From Palsa-744 sp963734815 (GTDB lineage: Bacteria; Actinomycetota; Thermoleophilia; Solirubrobacterales; Solirubrobacteraceae), in NCBI GenBank assembly GCA_963734815.1, contig CAVTIH010000002.1:1364001-1428000 (forward strand): a stretch of DNA of 64,000 nucleotides, read 5' to 3'. The notes beneath the pieces are model-generated. The model was given only the letters and a program-made list of their open reading frames with translations. It was not told where the DNA came from and ran no database searches. The translations under genes were made by a program, and so were the position numbers. Positions 30,022 to 38,315 of the stretch are shown here, piece after piece. Numbering within the stretch: the first letter of the stretch is position 1; each line of letters begins with the position of its first letter.

Positions 30022-30914
30022 TGGCCGCAACCGAGACCGCCCCCACCACCACCGCGGCGCCGATCCACGAGGTCGCCGGTGTGCGTGTCCCCACGCGCAG
30101 CTTCGCCGGCGAGCTGCGCGCGATCCGGGTCGTATGGCGACGCGAGCTGATCCGCTTCTCCCGCGATCGGCTACGGATCGTCACCTCGCTCGTGCAGCCC
30201 TTCCTGTTCCTATTCGTGCTCGGCACCGGGCTTTCCTCGCTCGTCTCCGCCAGCACCCACGGGGTGAACTTCAAAACCTTCATCTACCCCGGCGTGCTGT
30301 GCATGGCGGTGATGTTCACCGCCATGTTCTCTGCCGCCTCGATCGTGTGGGACCGCGAGTTCGGCTTCCTGCGCGAGATGATGGTCGCGCCGGTGCGGCG
30401 CTCCTCGATCGTGCTGGGGAAGTGCTTCGGCGGCGCCACCGTCGCGGCCTTCCAGGGCGTGATCGTGCTCGCGATCGCCGGCCTCGTCGAAGTCCCCTAT
30501 TCGCTCGGACTGATGGCTGAGCTGTTCGCGCTGACGCTGCTGCTCGCGTTTTCGATCACCGCATTCGGGATGATGGCTGCAGCCCGCATCACCCAGATGC
30601 AGTCGTTCATGGCGCTGATGCAGATGGCGATCATGCCGATGTTCTTTATCTCCGGTGCGATGTTCTCCGTGGCCAACCTCCCCGGGTGGCTGGCGATCCT
30701 CAACCGCCTCGACCCGCTCACCTATGCGGTCGATCCGATGCGCCGCGCGATCTTCTCTCACCTCGACATCCCCGCGGCCGCCCGTCACGCGCTCGCACCC
30801 GGCGTCACCTGGTGGGGCTGGCACGTGCCCAGCCTCGTAGAGGCCGCGGTGATCGCGCTGCTCGGGCTGGTGATGCTGGGCATCGCGATCGCCGAGTTCA
30901 GCCGCACGGAGTAG
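30021..30914 (+). CDS. ABC exporter permease (DrrB / ABC-2 type)
   Basis: Membrane subunit of the exporter. In the 297-residue product an N-terminal cytoplasmic region ('VVWRRELIRFSRDRLRIVTSLVQP') leads into about six membrane segments, including 'FLFLFVLGTGLSSLV', 'VLCMAVMFTAMFSAASIV' and a C-terminal 'AAVIALLGLVMLGIAIAEF'. The ABC-2 signature region 'FISGAMFSVANLPGWLAIL' with 'LDPLTYAVDPMR' is clear. The substrate is unknown; drugs or lipids are typical. It is coupled to the ATPase gene. Confidence 0.9.
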   Translation: MAATETAPTTTAAPIHEVAGVRVPTRSFAGELRAIRVVWRRELIRFSRDRLRIVTSLVQPFLFLFVLGTGLSSLVSASTHGVNFKTFIYPGVLCMAVMFTAMFSAASIVWDREFGFLREMMVAPVRRSSIVLGKCFGGATVAAFQGVIVLAIAGLVEVPYSLGLMAELFALTLLLAFSITAFGMMAAARITQMQSFMALMQMAIMPMFFISGAMFSVANLPGWLAILNRLDPLTYAVDPMRRAIFSHLDIPAAARHALAPGVTWWGWHVPSLVEAAVIALLGLVMLGIAIAEFSRTE

Positions 30915-30957
30915 CCCTCCGCGGGCGGGCCGCTGCCACGACGTGGATCGCAGAAGT

Positions 30958-30975
30958 AGACCGGCAGGCCGGTCT
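30958..30975. terminator. Hairpin between convergent genes
   Basis: AGACCGGC-AG-GCCGGTCT forms an 8-bp perfect stem in the 92-bp gap between the ABC permease gene and the TetR gene that ends towards it. No T-tract follows on either side. Bidirectional termination is plausible. Confidence 0.5.
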
Positions 30976-31006
30976 GGATGCGCAACCGGCTCGCCGCCGC
31001 CTGCGC

Positions 31007-31627
31007 TCACGCACCGTCTGCGGGGATTGGGCGGTAGACGCCACCCCTGAACAGCGCGTTGTTCGCGGTGTTCCAGCGTTCCAGCTGCTCGGGCGTGAAG
31101 AATGGTGCGGGTAGGTGGCGCTCGATCGCGTCCTTGAACAGGGCGGTGCCCAGTACGAGCACCACACCCTGCAGCGCCGTCCACGTGAGGTCGGTGCCGG
31201 GGCGCAGCAGACCCTGATCGGCGAGTCGTTGCCAGTGCTCGCGCACGAGCGCGACGAGCGCGTCGAAGATCTGCAGCGCCGCGGGTTCGCCGTCGGCGGC
31301 GCAGCGCGCGACGTACCGCAGCGCGGCGGGGTGCTCGCGCACCGACGCGGTGACGCTGTCGCCGAGCTGTTGCTGCACGTCGATGGGGGAGCCGTCCTCG
31401 GGGAGGTCTCCGAGCGCGTCGGCCGCGATCTCCACGACGTACTCGGTGACGGCCTGCACCAGCGCCCCCTTGCTCGGGAAGTAGTGCTGCACCAGCCCCG
31501 GGGACACCTTCGCCTGCCTGGCGACGTCACGGATCGACGTCGCCGCGACGCCGTTGCTCGCAAACCCCTCGAGCGCCGCGTTGCGGATCCGCGCAAGCGC
31601 CGTCAGGTCGGAGGCCCGCACTCCCAT
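31007..31627 (-). CDS. TetR-family regulator
   Basis: The 206-residue product has the N-terminal TetR helix-turn-helix ('RIRNAALEGFASNGVAATS', 'IRDVARQAKVSPGLVQHYF', 'PSKGALVQAV') and a variable ligand-binding domain. It is divergent from an MMPL transporter gene with only 29 bp between the start codons, so it most likely represses that transporter and itself from the shared region. No Shine-Dalgarno is seen; TACTCT lies 9 nt before the ATG. Confidence 0.9.
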   Translation of the reverse strand: MGVRASDLTALARIRNAALEGFASNGVAATSIRDVARQAKVSPGLVQHYFPSKGALVQAVTEYVVEIAADALGDLPEDGSPIDVQQQLGDSVTASVREHPAALRYVARCAADGEPAALQIFDALVALVREHWQRLADQGLLRPGTDLTWTALQGVVLVLGTALFKDAIERHLPAPFFTPEQLERWNTANNALFRGGVYRPIPADGA

Positions 31628-31642
31628 ACATCAGTAAGAGTA

Positions 31643-31658
31643 TACAATACGATCGTAT
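31643..31658 (+). promoter_or_regulatory. Shared tetR/MMPL promoter-operator
   Basis: TACAAT at 31643-31648 is a -10 box 8 nt before the MMPL ATG. The perfect 12-bp palindrome ATACGATCGTAT (31647-31658) overlaps both that box and the start codon, an ideal place for a TetR dimer to block a leaderless transcript. Confidence 0.6.
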
Positions 31659-33759
31659 GGGTGAGCGTCGGCTCTTCTCACACCTAGCGCGGCTGGCGGT
31701 GGGCCACGCGCGCGCGATCCTGCTGGCCGCCGTGCTGCTCGCCGCCGCGGCGGCCGTCTTGGGCGCGAGCGTCGCGAACCGCCTGAACCCCTTCGAAGCG
31801 GGCGACCCCTCCACGCAGAGCACCCGCACAGTCGAAGCGATCGAACGCTCGAGCGGCCTCGAGGCGACACCCGGACTGCTCGCGCTGATACGCGCGCCGG
31901 GCGGCGTGTATACGCCCGCGATCCGCGCGAAGGCGGCGCGGATCGGGCGGATCATGCGCTCGGACCCCGCGGTCGGAAGGCTCGAGAGCTACCTAAACGG
32001 CGCCGCGCCGGTGTACGTCTCGCGCGAAGGCACGATGACCTACGTCGCCGCGCAGTTCCGCCGCGCCTCCGCCAAGAGCCGCCAAGACGCCGCGAAGCGG
32101 CTCGCTGCCCGCCTGGACGGCATCCCCGGCGTAACGCTCGGCGGCACCGACCTCTCTTACGCGCAGGGCAACCAGCTCGTCAAGGAAGGCCTGCAGCGCT
32201 CCGAGCTGATCGCCTTCCCGGTCCTGGCGGTCCTGCTGCTGCTGTTCTTCCGCGGCGTGGTCGCCGCGCTCCTGCCGCTCGCGCTCGGCGGGCTCTCGAT
32301 CCTGCTGACCCAGCTCGCGCTCGGACTCGCGAGCGGACTCACCTCGATCTCGGTGTTCACGCTCAGCCTCGTGAGCCTGCTCGGGCTCGGCCTGGCGATC
32401 GACTACAGCCTGCTGATCGTGTCCCGCTACCGCGAAGAGCTCACCACGACACCCCACGACCCCACCGCGGCGCTCGAGCGCACGATGCGCACCGCGGGGC
32501 GCACCGTGTGCTTCAGCGCGATGACCGTCGCCGCCGCGCTCGCCACGCTGATCGTCTTCCCCCAGCCCTATTTCGTCTCGATGGGCATCGGCGGTGCGCT
32601 CGTCGTGCTGCTCACCTGCGCCTGCGCAATGCTCGTCCTGCCCGCCCTGCTCGCCGTCCTCGGCCACCGCGTCAACGCACTCGCACCCGCGTGGCTGCAG
32701 GCGCGTCGCGAGCGCGCGAGCCGGCCCGCCAGCGAAGGACGGTGGTACCGCCTCGCGCAGACCGTGATGCGCTACCCGATACCCGTGACGCTCGCCGCCG
32801 CCACGCTGATGCTTGCGCTCGCCTCGCCGTTCGCGGGCATCAGGCTGACCACCACCAGCTCGAGCACGCTGCCACCCACCGCCAGTGCCCGCCGGGTCGA
32901 CGACGCGCTGCAGCACAGCTTCAGGGCGGACCCGTGGCGCAGTATCGCGATCCTCACCTCGCACGCAAGCCAAGGCCAGCTCGCCCGCTACCAAACACGC
33001 TTGAGGGCGCTGCCCGACGTCGCCTCCGTCACGCCGCCCGCGCAGCTCTCCAGCACACTTGCCACGATCGAAGTGGCGCCCGCCACACCCACGCTCAGCG
33101 CCGCCTCGCAGCGGCTCGTCCGCGCCATTCGAGCCCTGCGCACACCCTTCCCCGCCGGCACAACCGGAGCGGCGGCCGCGCTGCTCGACCTCAAGGGCAG
33201 CCTCGCAGAACACCTCCCGCTCGCGATCATCCTCGTCATCGCCGCCACCACGATCGCGCTGTTCCTGATGACGGGCTCTGTGATCCTGCCCGTCAAGACG
33301 CTGGTCATGAACGCGCTCACGATCGGCGCGGCCTACGGGATCATGGTGCTCGTCTTCCAGGACGGCAACCTGCAGGGACTGCTCGGCTACGAACCCCCCG
33401 GCGCGATCGACATCACACAGCCGGTCGTGATGCTCGCCGTTGTGTTCGGCCTCTCAACCGACTACGGCGTGTTCCTGCTCGACCGCATCCGCGAGGCCCA
33501 CCAGACGGGCCTCGAGAACCAGCAGGCTGTCGCACTCGGGCTGGAGCGCACCGGACGCATCGTCACCACCGCCGCGATCCTGTTCTGCGTGGCAGTCGGC
33601 AGCACCGCCGCCTCACCGCTGGTCGAAGTTAAGGAGGTCAGCTTCGGCATCGTCGCCGCCATCCTGCTCGACGCCACCATCGTGCGCAGCCTGCTCGTGC
33701 CGGCCCTGATGCGACTGCTCGGCGACTGGAACTGGTGGGCGCCAGCAGTGTTGAGGTAG
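31657..33759 (+). CDS. MMPL/RND-type membrane transporter
   Basis: The 700-residue protein has two halves, each with a single N-terminal helix, an extracellular loop domain and a cluster of five helices. The first cluster contains 'LSLVSLLGLGLAIDYSLLIVSRYREEL' (overlapping pieces) and the second 'LAVVFGLSTDYGVFLLDRIREA'; both hold the Asp-Tyr pair that carries proton-driven transport in MmpL proteins. The C-terminal helices end in 'IVRSLLVPALMRLLGDWNWWAP'. Export of a lipid or drug is inferred. It is divergent from and probably controlled by the TetR gene. Confidence 0.9.
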   Translation: MGERRLFSHLARLAVGHARAILLAAVLLAAAAAVLGASVANRLNPFEAGDPSTQSTRTVEAIERSSGLEATPGLLALIRAPGGVYTPAIRAKAARIGRIMRSDPAVGRLESYLNGAAPVYVSREGTMTYVAAQFRRASAKSRQDAAKRLAARLDGIPGVTLGGTDLSYAQGNQLVKEGLQRSELIAFPVLAVLLLLFFRGVVAALLPLALGGLSILLTQLALGLASGLTSISVFTLSLVSLLGLGLAIDYSLLIVSRYREELTTTPHDPTAALERTMRTAGRTVCFSAMTVAAALATLIVFPQPYFVSMGIGGALVVLLTCACAMLVLPALLAVLGHRVNALAPAWLQARRERASRPASEGRWYRLAQTVMRYPIPVTLAAATLMLALASPFAGIRLTTTSSSTLPPTASARRVDDALQHSFRADPWRSIAILTSHASQGQLARYQTRLRALPDVASVTPPAQLSSTLATIEVAPATPTLSAASQRLVRAIRALRTPFPAGTTGAAAALLDLKGSLAEHLPLAIILVIAATTIALFLMTGSVILPVKTLVMNALTIGAAYGIMVLVFQDGNLQGLLGYEPPGAIDITQPVVMLAVVFGLSTDYGVFLLDRIREAHQTGLENQQAVALGLERTGRIVTTAAILFCVAVGSTAASPLVEVKEVSFGIVAAILLDATIVRSLLVPALMRLLGDWNWWAPAVLR

Positions 33760-33817
33760 CCACACAGCTCCGGCTGCCACCGAATCTTGCTCGCCATCGA
33801 AGTAATACCGTGTGTCC

Positions 33818-34120
33818 ATGCGCATCCGCGTCGTGCGGCCCGACCATCCCGAGGTCTCCGAGGTGATCGCCTCGGCGCACTGCGTGCTGCGCTTCCGCAA
33901 GCGCGGCGGAATCCGCGCGCCCGGTCTTGACGCCGTCGGCGAGGCGCTGCAACACACCTTCGAGGAGGCCGACATCACGCGCTGGGCGCCCACCTGGGTT
34001 GACACCGACAGGCAAACGCAGATGTGGGCGCTGCATGAGGATCTCGCCTTCCCTCTAACTCCCGCCGGCGAGCCCGGCAGCTGGCTGGCAACCACCTGCC
34101 TGGTGCGCAGCCGCGTCTGA
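33818..34120 (+). CDS. Hypothetical protein, 100 residues
   Basis: I do not recognise the family. The product is soluble, with no signal peptide or membrane helix, and starts MRIRVVRPDHPEVSEVI. It contains 'HCVLRFRKRGGIRAPG' and ends 'WLATTCLVRSRV'. Reading-frame base use is typical of the neighbouring genes. TAATAC lies 9 nt before the ATG; a GTG two codons earlier is possible. It stands alone between the MMPL gene and purM, both on the same strand. Confidence 0.6.
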   Translation: MRIRVVRPDHPEVSEVIASAHCVLRFRKRGGIRAPGLDAVGEALQHTFEEADITRWAPTWVDTDRQTQMWALHEDLAFPLTPAGEPGSWLATTCLVRSRV

Positions 34121-34205
34121 GGCCACCCGGCGTCCGCCCACGTGCCACCAGCACGCGGGCGCCCAACGTGCGACGTCAGGTCCGCCATGCTCGACACGCA
34201 GGGGA

Positions 34206-34211
34206 TAGGCT
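34206..34211 (+). promoter_or_regulatory. Putative -10 box for purM (leaderless)
   Basis: TAGGCT, 6 nt before the purM ATG, with no Shine-Dalgarno sequence. Confidence 0.5.
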
Positions 34212-34217
34212 CCCCAG

Positions 34218-35405
34218 ATGTCCGACCCCGACGTGCACAGCGCCTACCGCCAGGCCGGCGTCGACTACACCGTGCTCGACGCCGGCAAGCGCAGCGCGCT
34301 GACGGAGGCGCTCGCCACCTCTCACTGGCTGGCTGGCGCCGGGGCCCGCGCCGTGGATGGCTCCCGCGGCGAGCCCGCCTTCGTGTTGCGCTTCGCCGGC
34401 AGCACGCTCGCGTTGGTGCTCGAGACGCTCGGCACCAAGTCGATCATCGCCCGCGAATACCACGAGCTCGCCGGCGTCAACCGCTTCGACCACGTCGCCT
34501 ACGACGCAGTCGCCGCTGTCCTCAACGACCTGCTCTGCGTCGGCGCGTTGCCGCTCGTGCTGAACGCCTATTTTGCCACCGGCTCAAGCGCCTGGTATGA
34601 GGACGCAGAGCGCGCCGAGGCGCTGCTGCGGGGGTGGCGCCGTGCCTGCGACGATGCGCAGTGCGCATGGGGTGGGGGCGAGTCGCCCTCGCTCGTCGAT
34701 CTGCTCGCCTCCGAGGAGATCGAGCTCGCCGGCAGCGCGCTCGGCTTTGTGCCGCCCCCCGGCGAGCCGCTGCTCGGGGAGGATCTGGCACCCGGCGATG
34801 AGATCGTGCTGGTGGCCTCAAGCGGGCTGCACGCCAACGGCGCCTCGCTCGCCCGGCGGATCGCCGCGGAGCTGCCGCGGGGGCTGCTCACCGAGCTGCC
34901 CGACGCACCGCACGTGGGAAGCCCAGCCGGCGAGAGCGGCTCTGCCGAGGAGGTCGGTCGCGGCACAACCTTCGGCGAGGCTCTGCTGGCGCCCAGCGTC
35001 CTCTATGTCGAGCTCATCCGACGGCTGCTCGCCGAGCCACAGCTGACGCTCACCTACCTCTCCCACATCACCGGCCACGGCCTGCTCAAGCTGATGCGCC
35101 CGCAGCGCGAGCTCACCTATCGGATTCGCGCGCTGCCACCGCTGCCACCGGTGCTTGCGTTCCTTGCCTCACAGGCCGAGTTGGACGCCGCGGCCGCGCA
35201 CAGCACGCTCAACATGGGCGCCGGCTTCGCGGTTTACTGCCGCCCTGGCAACGGCGCCCGCGTCGTCGAGATCGCTGCCGAGCTCGGCCTTCACGCGCTC
35301 CTCGCCGGCGCCGCCGAGCGGGGGCCAAGGCAGGTGATCCTCGAGCCCGTCGGGGTGACCTTTGCCGGCGAACAGCTGGCGCTCTCCCCCGAGCGGGGCA
35401 GCTGA
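34218..35405 (+). CDS. purM: AIR synthase (PurM family)
   Basis: Closes the imidazole ring of FGAM to give AIR. The 395-residue product follows the PurM plan: 'LGTKSIIAREYHELAGVNRF', 'AAVLNDLLCVGALPLVLNAYF', 'GGGESPSLVDLL', 'IVLVASSGLHANGASLARRI' and 'HITGHGLLKLMRP'. Each block is recognisable but diverged from the standard enzyme; for example, the usual 'DGVGTK' reads 'ETLGTK' and the N-terminal ATP-site region is altered. It may therefore be the pathway enzyme or a PurM-like relative. It is about 6 kb from the other pur genes, which lack purM. Confidence 0.75.
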   Translation: MSDPDVHSAYRQAGVDYTVLDAGKRSALTEALATSHWLAGAGARAVDGSRGEPAFVLRFAGSTLALVLETLGTKSIIAREYHELAGVNRFDHVAYDAVAAVLNDLLCVGALPLVLNAYFATGSSAWYEDAERAEALLRGWRRACDDAQCAWGGGESPSLVDLLASEEIELAGSALGFVPPPGEPLLGEDLAPGDEIVLVASSGLHANGASLARRIAAELPRGLLTELPDAPHVGSPAGESGSAEEVGRGTTFGEALLAPSVLYVELIRRLLAEPQLTLTYLSHITGHGLLKLMRPQRELTYRIRALPPLPPVLAFLASQAELDAAAAHSTLNMGAGFAVYCRPGNGARVVEIAAELGLHALLAGAAERGPRQVILEPVGVTFAGEQLALSPERGS

Positions 35406-35457
35406 CATCAACATATCGGACGGTTGGGCCTTTCTGGACTTCCCATATTCGACTCTG

Positions 35458-35463
35458 TAGCGT
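35458..35463 (+). promoter_or_regulatory. Putative promoter of the LeuRS-like gene
   Basis: TAGCGT lies 7 nt before the ATG. TGGACT at 35435-35440 is a possible -35 with 17-bp spacing. No Shine-Dalgarno is present. Confidence 0.5.
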
Positions 35464-35470
35464 CGAGCTC

Positions 35471-37825
35471 ATGAACGCGTCACGCAGCGGCGCCACCTCG
35501 ATCCCCGCCGGGGGAGTCGACTACGCGCACGCTGCGATCGAGGCCCACTGGCAAGCCACTTGGGCGCATGCGCGAGCGTTTGCGACGCCGCCGCCCACGG
35601 ACGAGCGTGCGCCCGCATACGTGTTCGCGGATTGCCCATCCACCTCGGAGAGCCTCCGAGTTGGACACATCCGCGGCTACACGATCGCCGACGCCTGCGC
35701 ACGCTTCATGCGCGCCCGCGGGCGCGCCGTTCTCTTTTCGTTGGGCTTCGACTCCTTCGGGCTGCCCGCGGAGCTCGAGGCACAGCGACGTGGCATCTCC
35801 CCGCACGCGTGGGTGACGCGCTGCCGCGAGCGAATGAGCGGCCAGTTCGCGGCGCTCGGCTGCTCCTGCGACTGGGAGCGCAGCTTCGTCTCCTCCGAGC
35901 CCGAGCAATACCGCTGGACGCAGTGGCTGTTCCTGGCGATGCTCGAGCGCGGCCTGATCTACCGCCGGGGGGCACAGTGGTTGATGCGAATCACGGCATA
36001 CGTGCAGGAGAACGACCACGGCCTGGAAGCGCTCACCGGCTGGGACACGACCGCGCTCGACGCCCAGCGCGCGGTGCTGGGCCGCGTGGACGGGGTGGAG
36101 CTCGACGCCAGCACCTTCGACGGCGCCACGTTCGCCGTGTTCACCCCCCACCCCGACGCGATCGCGCAGGCGGCGTTCGTCGCGGTGTCGCCGGGGCATC
36201 CAGACATCGACCGCTGGGTCGCCGAGCCCGAGGTGGCGGCGCAACTGGCGAGCGTGCACGAGGCCGGCCGGCAGCGCGAGGAGCACGAGGAGGGCTGGCA
36301 GCGAGAGGAGCGCGAGACCGGCTCGCGCCGCGAGGAGCGCAACGCCGAGCAGACACCCGTGGTGCAAACCGGGGCGCTCGCCACCGTTCCTGGCGTCGCG
36401 GGGATGCTGCCGATCGTGATCTCACCGCTGGTGGACGCTCGCTTCGGGCCGACGGCGATGCTGGGCATTCCTACGCGCGATGCCACCGACGCCTCAATCG
36501 CGCAGCGGCTGCCCGCACCCGCCGGCACCGCCTGGAAGGCTGCAAAGGCCAGCGCCACCCCGCGGCCAACGGTGCGCTATCGGGCGCGCGACTTCGCGAT
36601 CTCCCGCCAGCGGGCGTGGGGAGCACCGATCCCGCTGATCCACTGCTCCGACTGCGGAACGGTGCCGGTGCCGTTTGACGATCTCCCCGTGCGGCTGCCC
36701 GACGATCTGGAGATCTCGGGCGAGGGCAACCCACTGGCGGGTCGCCCCGACTTCTACGAAACCTCCTGCCCGCGCTGCGCCGGCAAAGCGAAGCGAGAGA
36801 CAGACACGATCCACTGCCGCCTCGACGGGATGTGGATGTGGATGCCGATCTGCGTGCCCCCCGAGGGTCGCGCCAGCGCAATGTTCAGCCACCCCGAACA
36901 CGCGCGCTGGCTACCGGCCGAGCAGATCGTGTGGGGGACGGATGGCGGTGGCTACATGTTCGACCAGCGCCTGATCGGGAAGGTATTGCGGGACCTCGGC
37001 CAGCTGCCCAAGCTGCCGGGGCGCGAGCCGTTCAAGAAAGCGCTGATGCACCAGCTGATCCGCTGCGAGCGGCGCAACGCGAGCCAGCACCTCGGCAACG
37101 TGGTCGACCCCAATGAGCTCGTCGCGTCCGTGGGCGCCGACACCGTGCGCCTAGCGGTCCTCCATGCGGCATCGCCCGGACGGGCTTTCAACTGGAACGA
37201 CCAGCCGGTGCGCCACTGCGAGATCTTCCTCAAGAAGCTCTACGGCTACGCCGAGGGCCGCCTGCGGGAGTGGAGCCCCCACACGCCGCCGCCGCCAGAA
37301 GAAGTTGGCGAGCGCGGGCAAAACGGCACCTCGGACGCTGCTCCGCCGACCACGGACCAGCGCGCTCGGATCGATGCCTCCGACAAGTTGCGCCGCCGTC
37401 TTGCCAACTGGTGCGGCGTCGCATGCGAGAAGGTCACCGAGAGCCTCGAGCGTCTGGAGACGCAGCGCGCGGCCCACAACGCGATGCTGCTGCTCACCCG
37501 CATCCAGGACTTCGAGCAGCGGGCGCTGGAGCGCCGCGGCGGCGAGTTGGAGCAGGCCGACCGCGAGGCGATCGTCGCGGCGCTTTTGCTGCTCACGCAG
37601 CTGCTCGCGCCGCTCACGCCGCACATCGCCGAGGAGCTGTGGTCGTTGGCGGGCAACGCATCGCTGGTGAGCAACACACCCTGGCCGAGGCCGTGGCAGC
37701 GGTCGGCGGCGGAGGCGACTGCGGGGTCCGCCGCCGAGCCGACGGGCACGGCGAGCGAGATCGCTGTCGCGAGTCTTCGAGTGCCCGCGATCAGCTACCA
37801 ATGCGCGCGTGAAGATCCGCCGTGA
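35471..37825 (+). CDS. LeuRS-like protein with degenerate catalytic motifs
   Basis: The 784-residue product aligns by eye along leucyl-tRNA synthetase but its signature residues are gone. The HIGH-type motif reads 'LRVGHIRGYTIAD' (first His replaced by Arg, near residue 63). The KMSKSKGN loop reads 'NASQHLGNVVDP' near residue 535. The editing-site 'TTRPDT' region reads 'TPHPDA', and the 'GTGAIMAVPAHD' region reads 'GPTAMLGIPTRD'. The Zn-type Cys pairs HCSDCG and CPRCAG remain, and the C-terminal anticodon-binding helices are present. A Glu/Arg repeat lies near residue 260-285. The frame is intact, so this looks like a kept pseudo-enzyme with another role, not a decayed gene. Its 3' end overlaps the convergent island gene by 35 bp. 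Confidence 0.8.
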   Translation: MNASRSGATSIPAGGVDYAHAAIEAHWQATWAHARAFATPPPTDERAPAYVFADCPSTSESLRVGHIRGYTIADACARFMRARGRAVLFSLGFDSFGLPAELEAQRRGISPHAWVTRCRERMSGQFAALGCSCDWERSFVSSEPEQYRWTQWLFLAMLERGLIYRRGAQWLMRITAYVQENDHGLEALTGWDTTALDAQRAVLGRVDGVELDASTFDGATFAVFTPHPDAIAQAAFVAVSPGHPDIDRWVAEPEVAAQLASVHEAGRQREEHEEGWQREERETGSRREERNAEQTPVVQTGALATVPGVAGMLPIVISPLVDARFGPTAMLGIPTRDATDASIAQRLPAPAGTAWKAAKASATPRPTVRYRARDFAISRQRAWGAPIPLIHCSDCGTVPVPFDDLPVRLPDDLEISGEGNPLAGRPDFYETSCPRCAGKAKRETDTIHCRLDGMWMWMPICVPPEGRASAMFSHPEHARWLPAEQIVWGTDGGGYMFDQRLIGKVLRDLGQLPKLPGREPFKKALMHQLIRCERRNASQHLGNVVDPNELVASVGADTVRLAVLHAASPGRAFNWNDQPVRHCEIFLKKLYGYAEGRLREWSPHTPPPPEEVGERGQNGTSDAAPPTTDQRARIDASDKLRRRLANWCGVACEKVTESLERLETQRAAHNAMLLLTRIQDFEQRALERRGGELEQADREAIVAALLLLTQLLAPLTPHIAEELWSLAGNASLVSNTPWPRPWQRSAAEATAGSAAEPTGTASEIAVASLRVPAISYQCAREDPP

Positions 37826-38315
37826 AGTACGGATCTAGGAAAAGGTCGATGACTTCTCCCACCTGCCACACATACCCTTCCCCGGCAAGCACCGGAAAAT
37901 GGACACGATCGTCGAGAGGGGAGGGCTGCAATACGTTGAGATGGGCGCCAAGCGGTCGGAGACCGGGGCCCACACGCTCGTTATCGACGTCGTAACGAAC
38001 GAGGCAGACAGGGCCGTCCGAGGGCGCGAACGGGAGATTACGGACGCTCAGTCCGAAGGTGCTCTGCCATAGGATCGGTGTGCCTCGTGGTACAGGCCGA
38101 ATAGTCCACGACAGGTGGAGTGACCAAATCCCGGCGACGGCAGGGTCAAACGTCACTTGAATCGGTGTCTTGTTCCGGACTACTATCAGCTCCACGCTGT
38201 CAACGCCAGACTTGATGCTCTCGTAAAACCCGGCGTATAGCCGATGACGCGCAAGCGCCTTGGACGCCTGCTTGACGTAGCCGTTCGCCTCCGGGGTGAG
38301 TTTCTGTGATGCCAT
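37791..38315 (-). CDS. Unknown 174-residue partner of the DNA methylase
   Basis: I recognise no family. The product is soluble: a basic N-terminal helical stretch (ANGYVKQASKALARHRLYAG), then beta-rich sequence ('VELIVVRNKTPIQVTFDP', 'LHLSWTIRPVPRGTP') and a His/Asp-containing C-terminal third ('VRYDVDNE', 'LGAHLNVLQPSPLDDRVHFP', 'WQVGEVIDLFLDPYF'). The ATG at 38315 shares one base with the methylase stop, so the pair is co-translated. Candidate roles are a nuclease or specificity partner of the methylase, or a toxin-like effector; none is shown. Base composition is AT-richer than the chromosome around it. Confidence 0.65.
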   Translation of the reverse strand: MASQKLTPEANGYVKQASKALARHRLYAGFYESIKSGVDSVELIVVRNKTPIQVTFDPAVAGIWSLHLSWTIRPVPRGTPILWQSTFGLSVRNLPFAPSDGPVCLVRYDVDNERVGPGLRPLGAHLNVLQPSPLDDRVHFPVLAGEGYVWQVGEVIDLFLDPYFTADLHARIGS

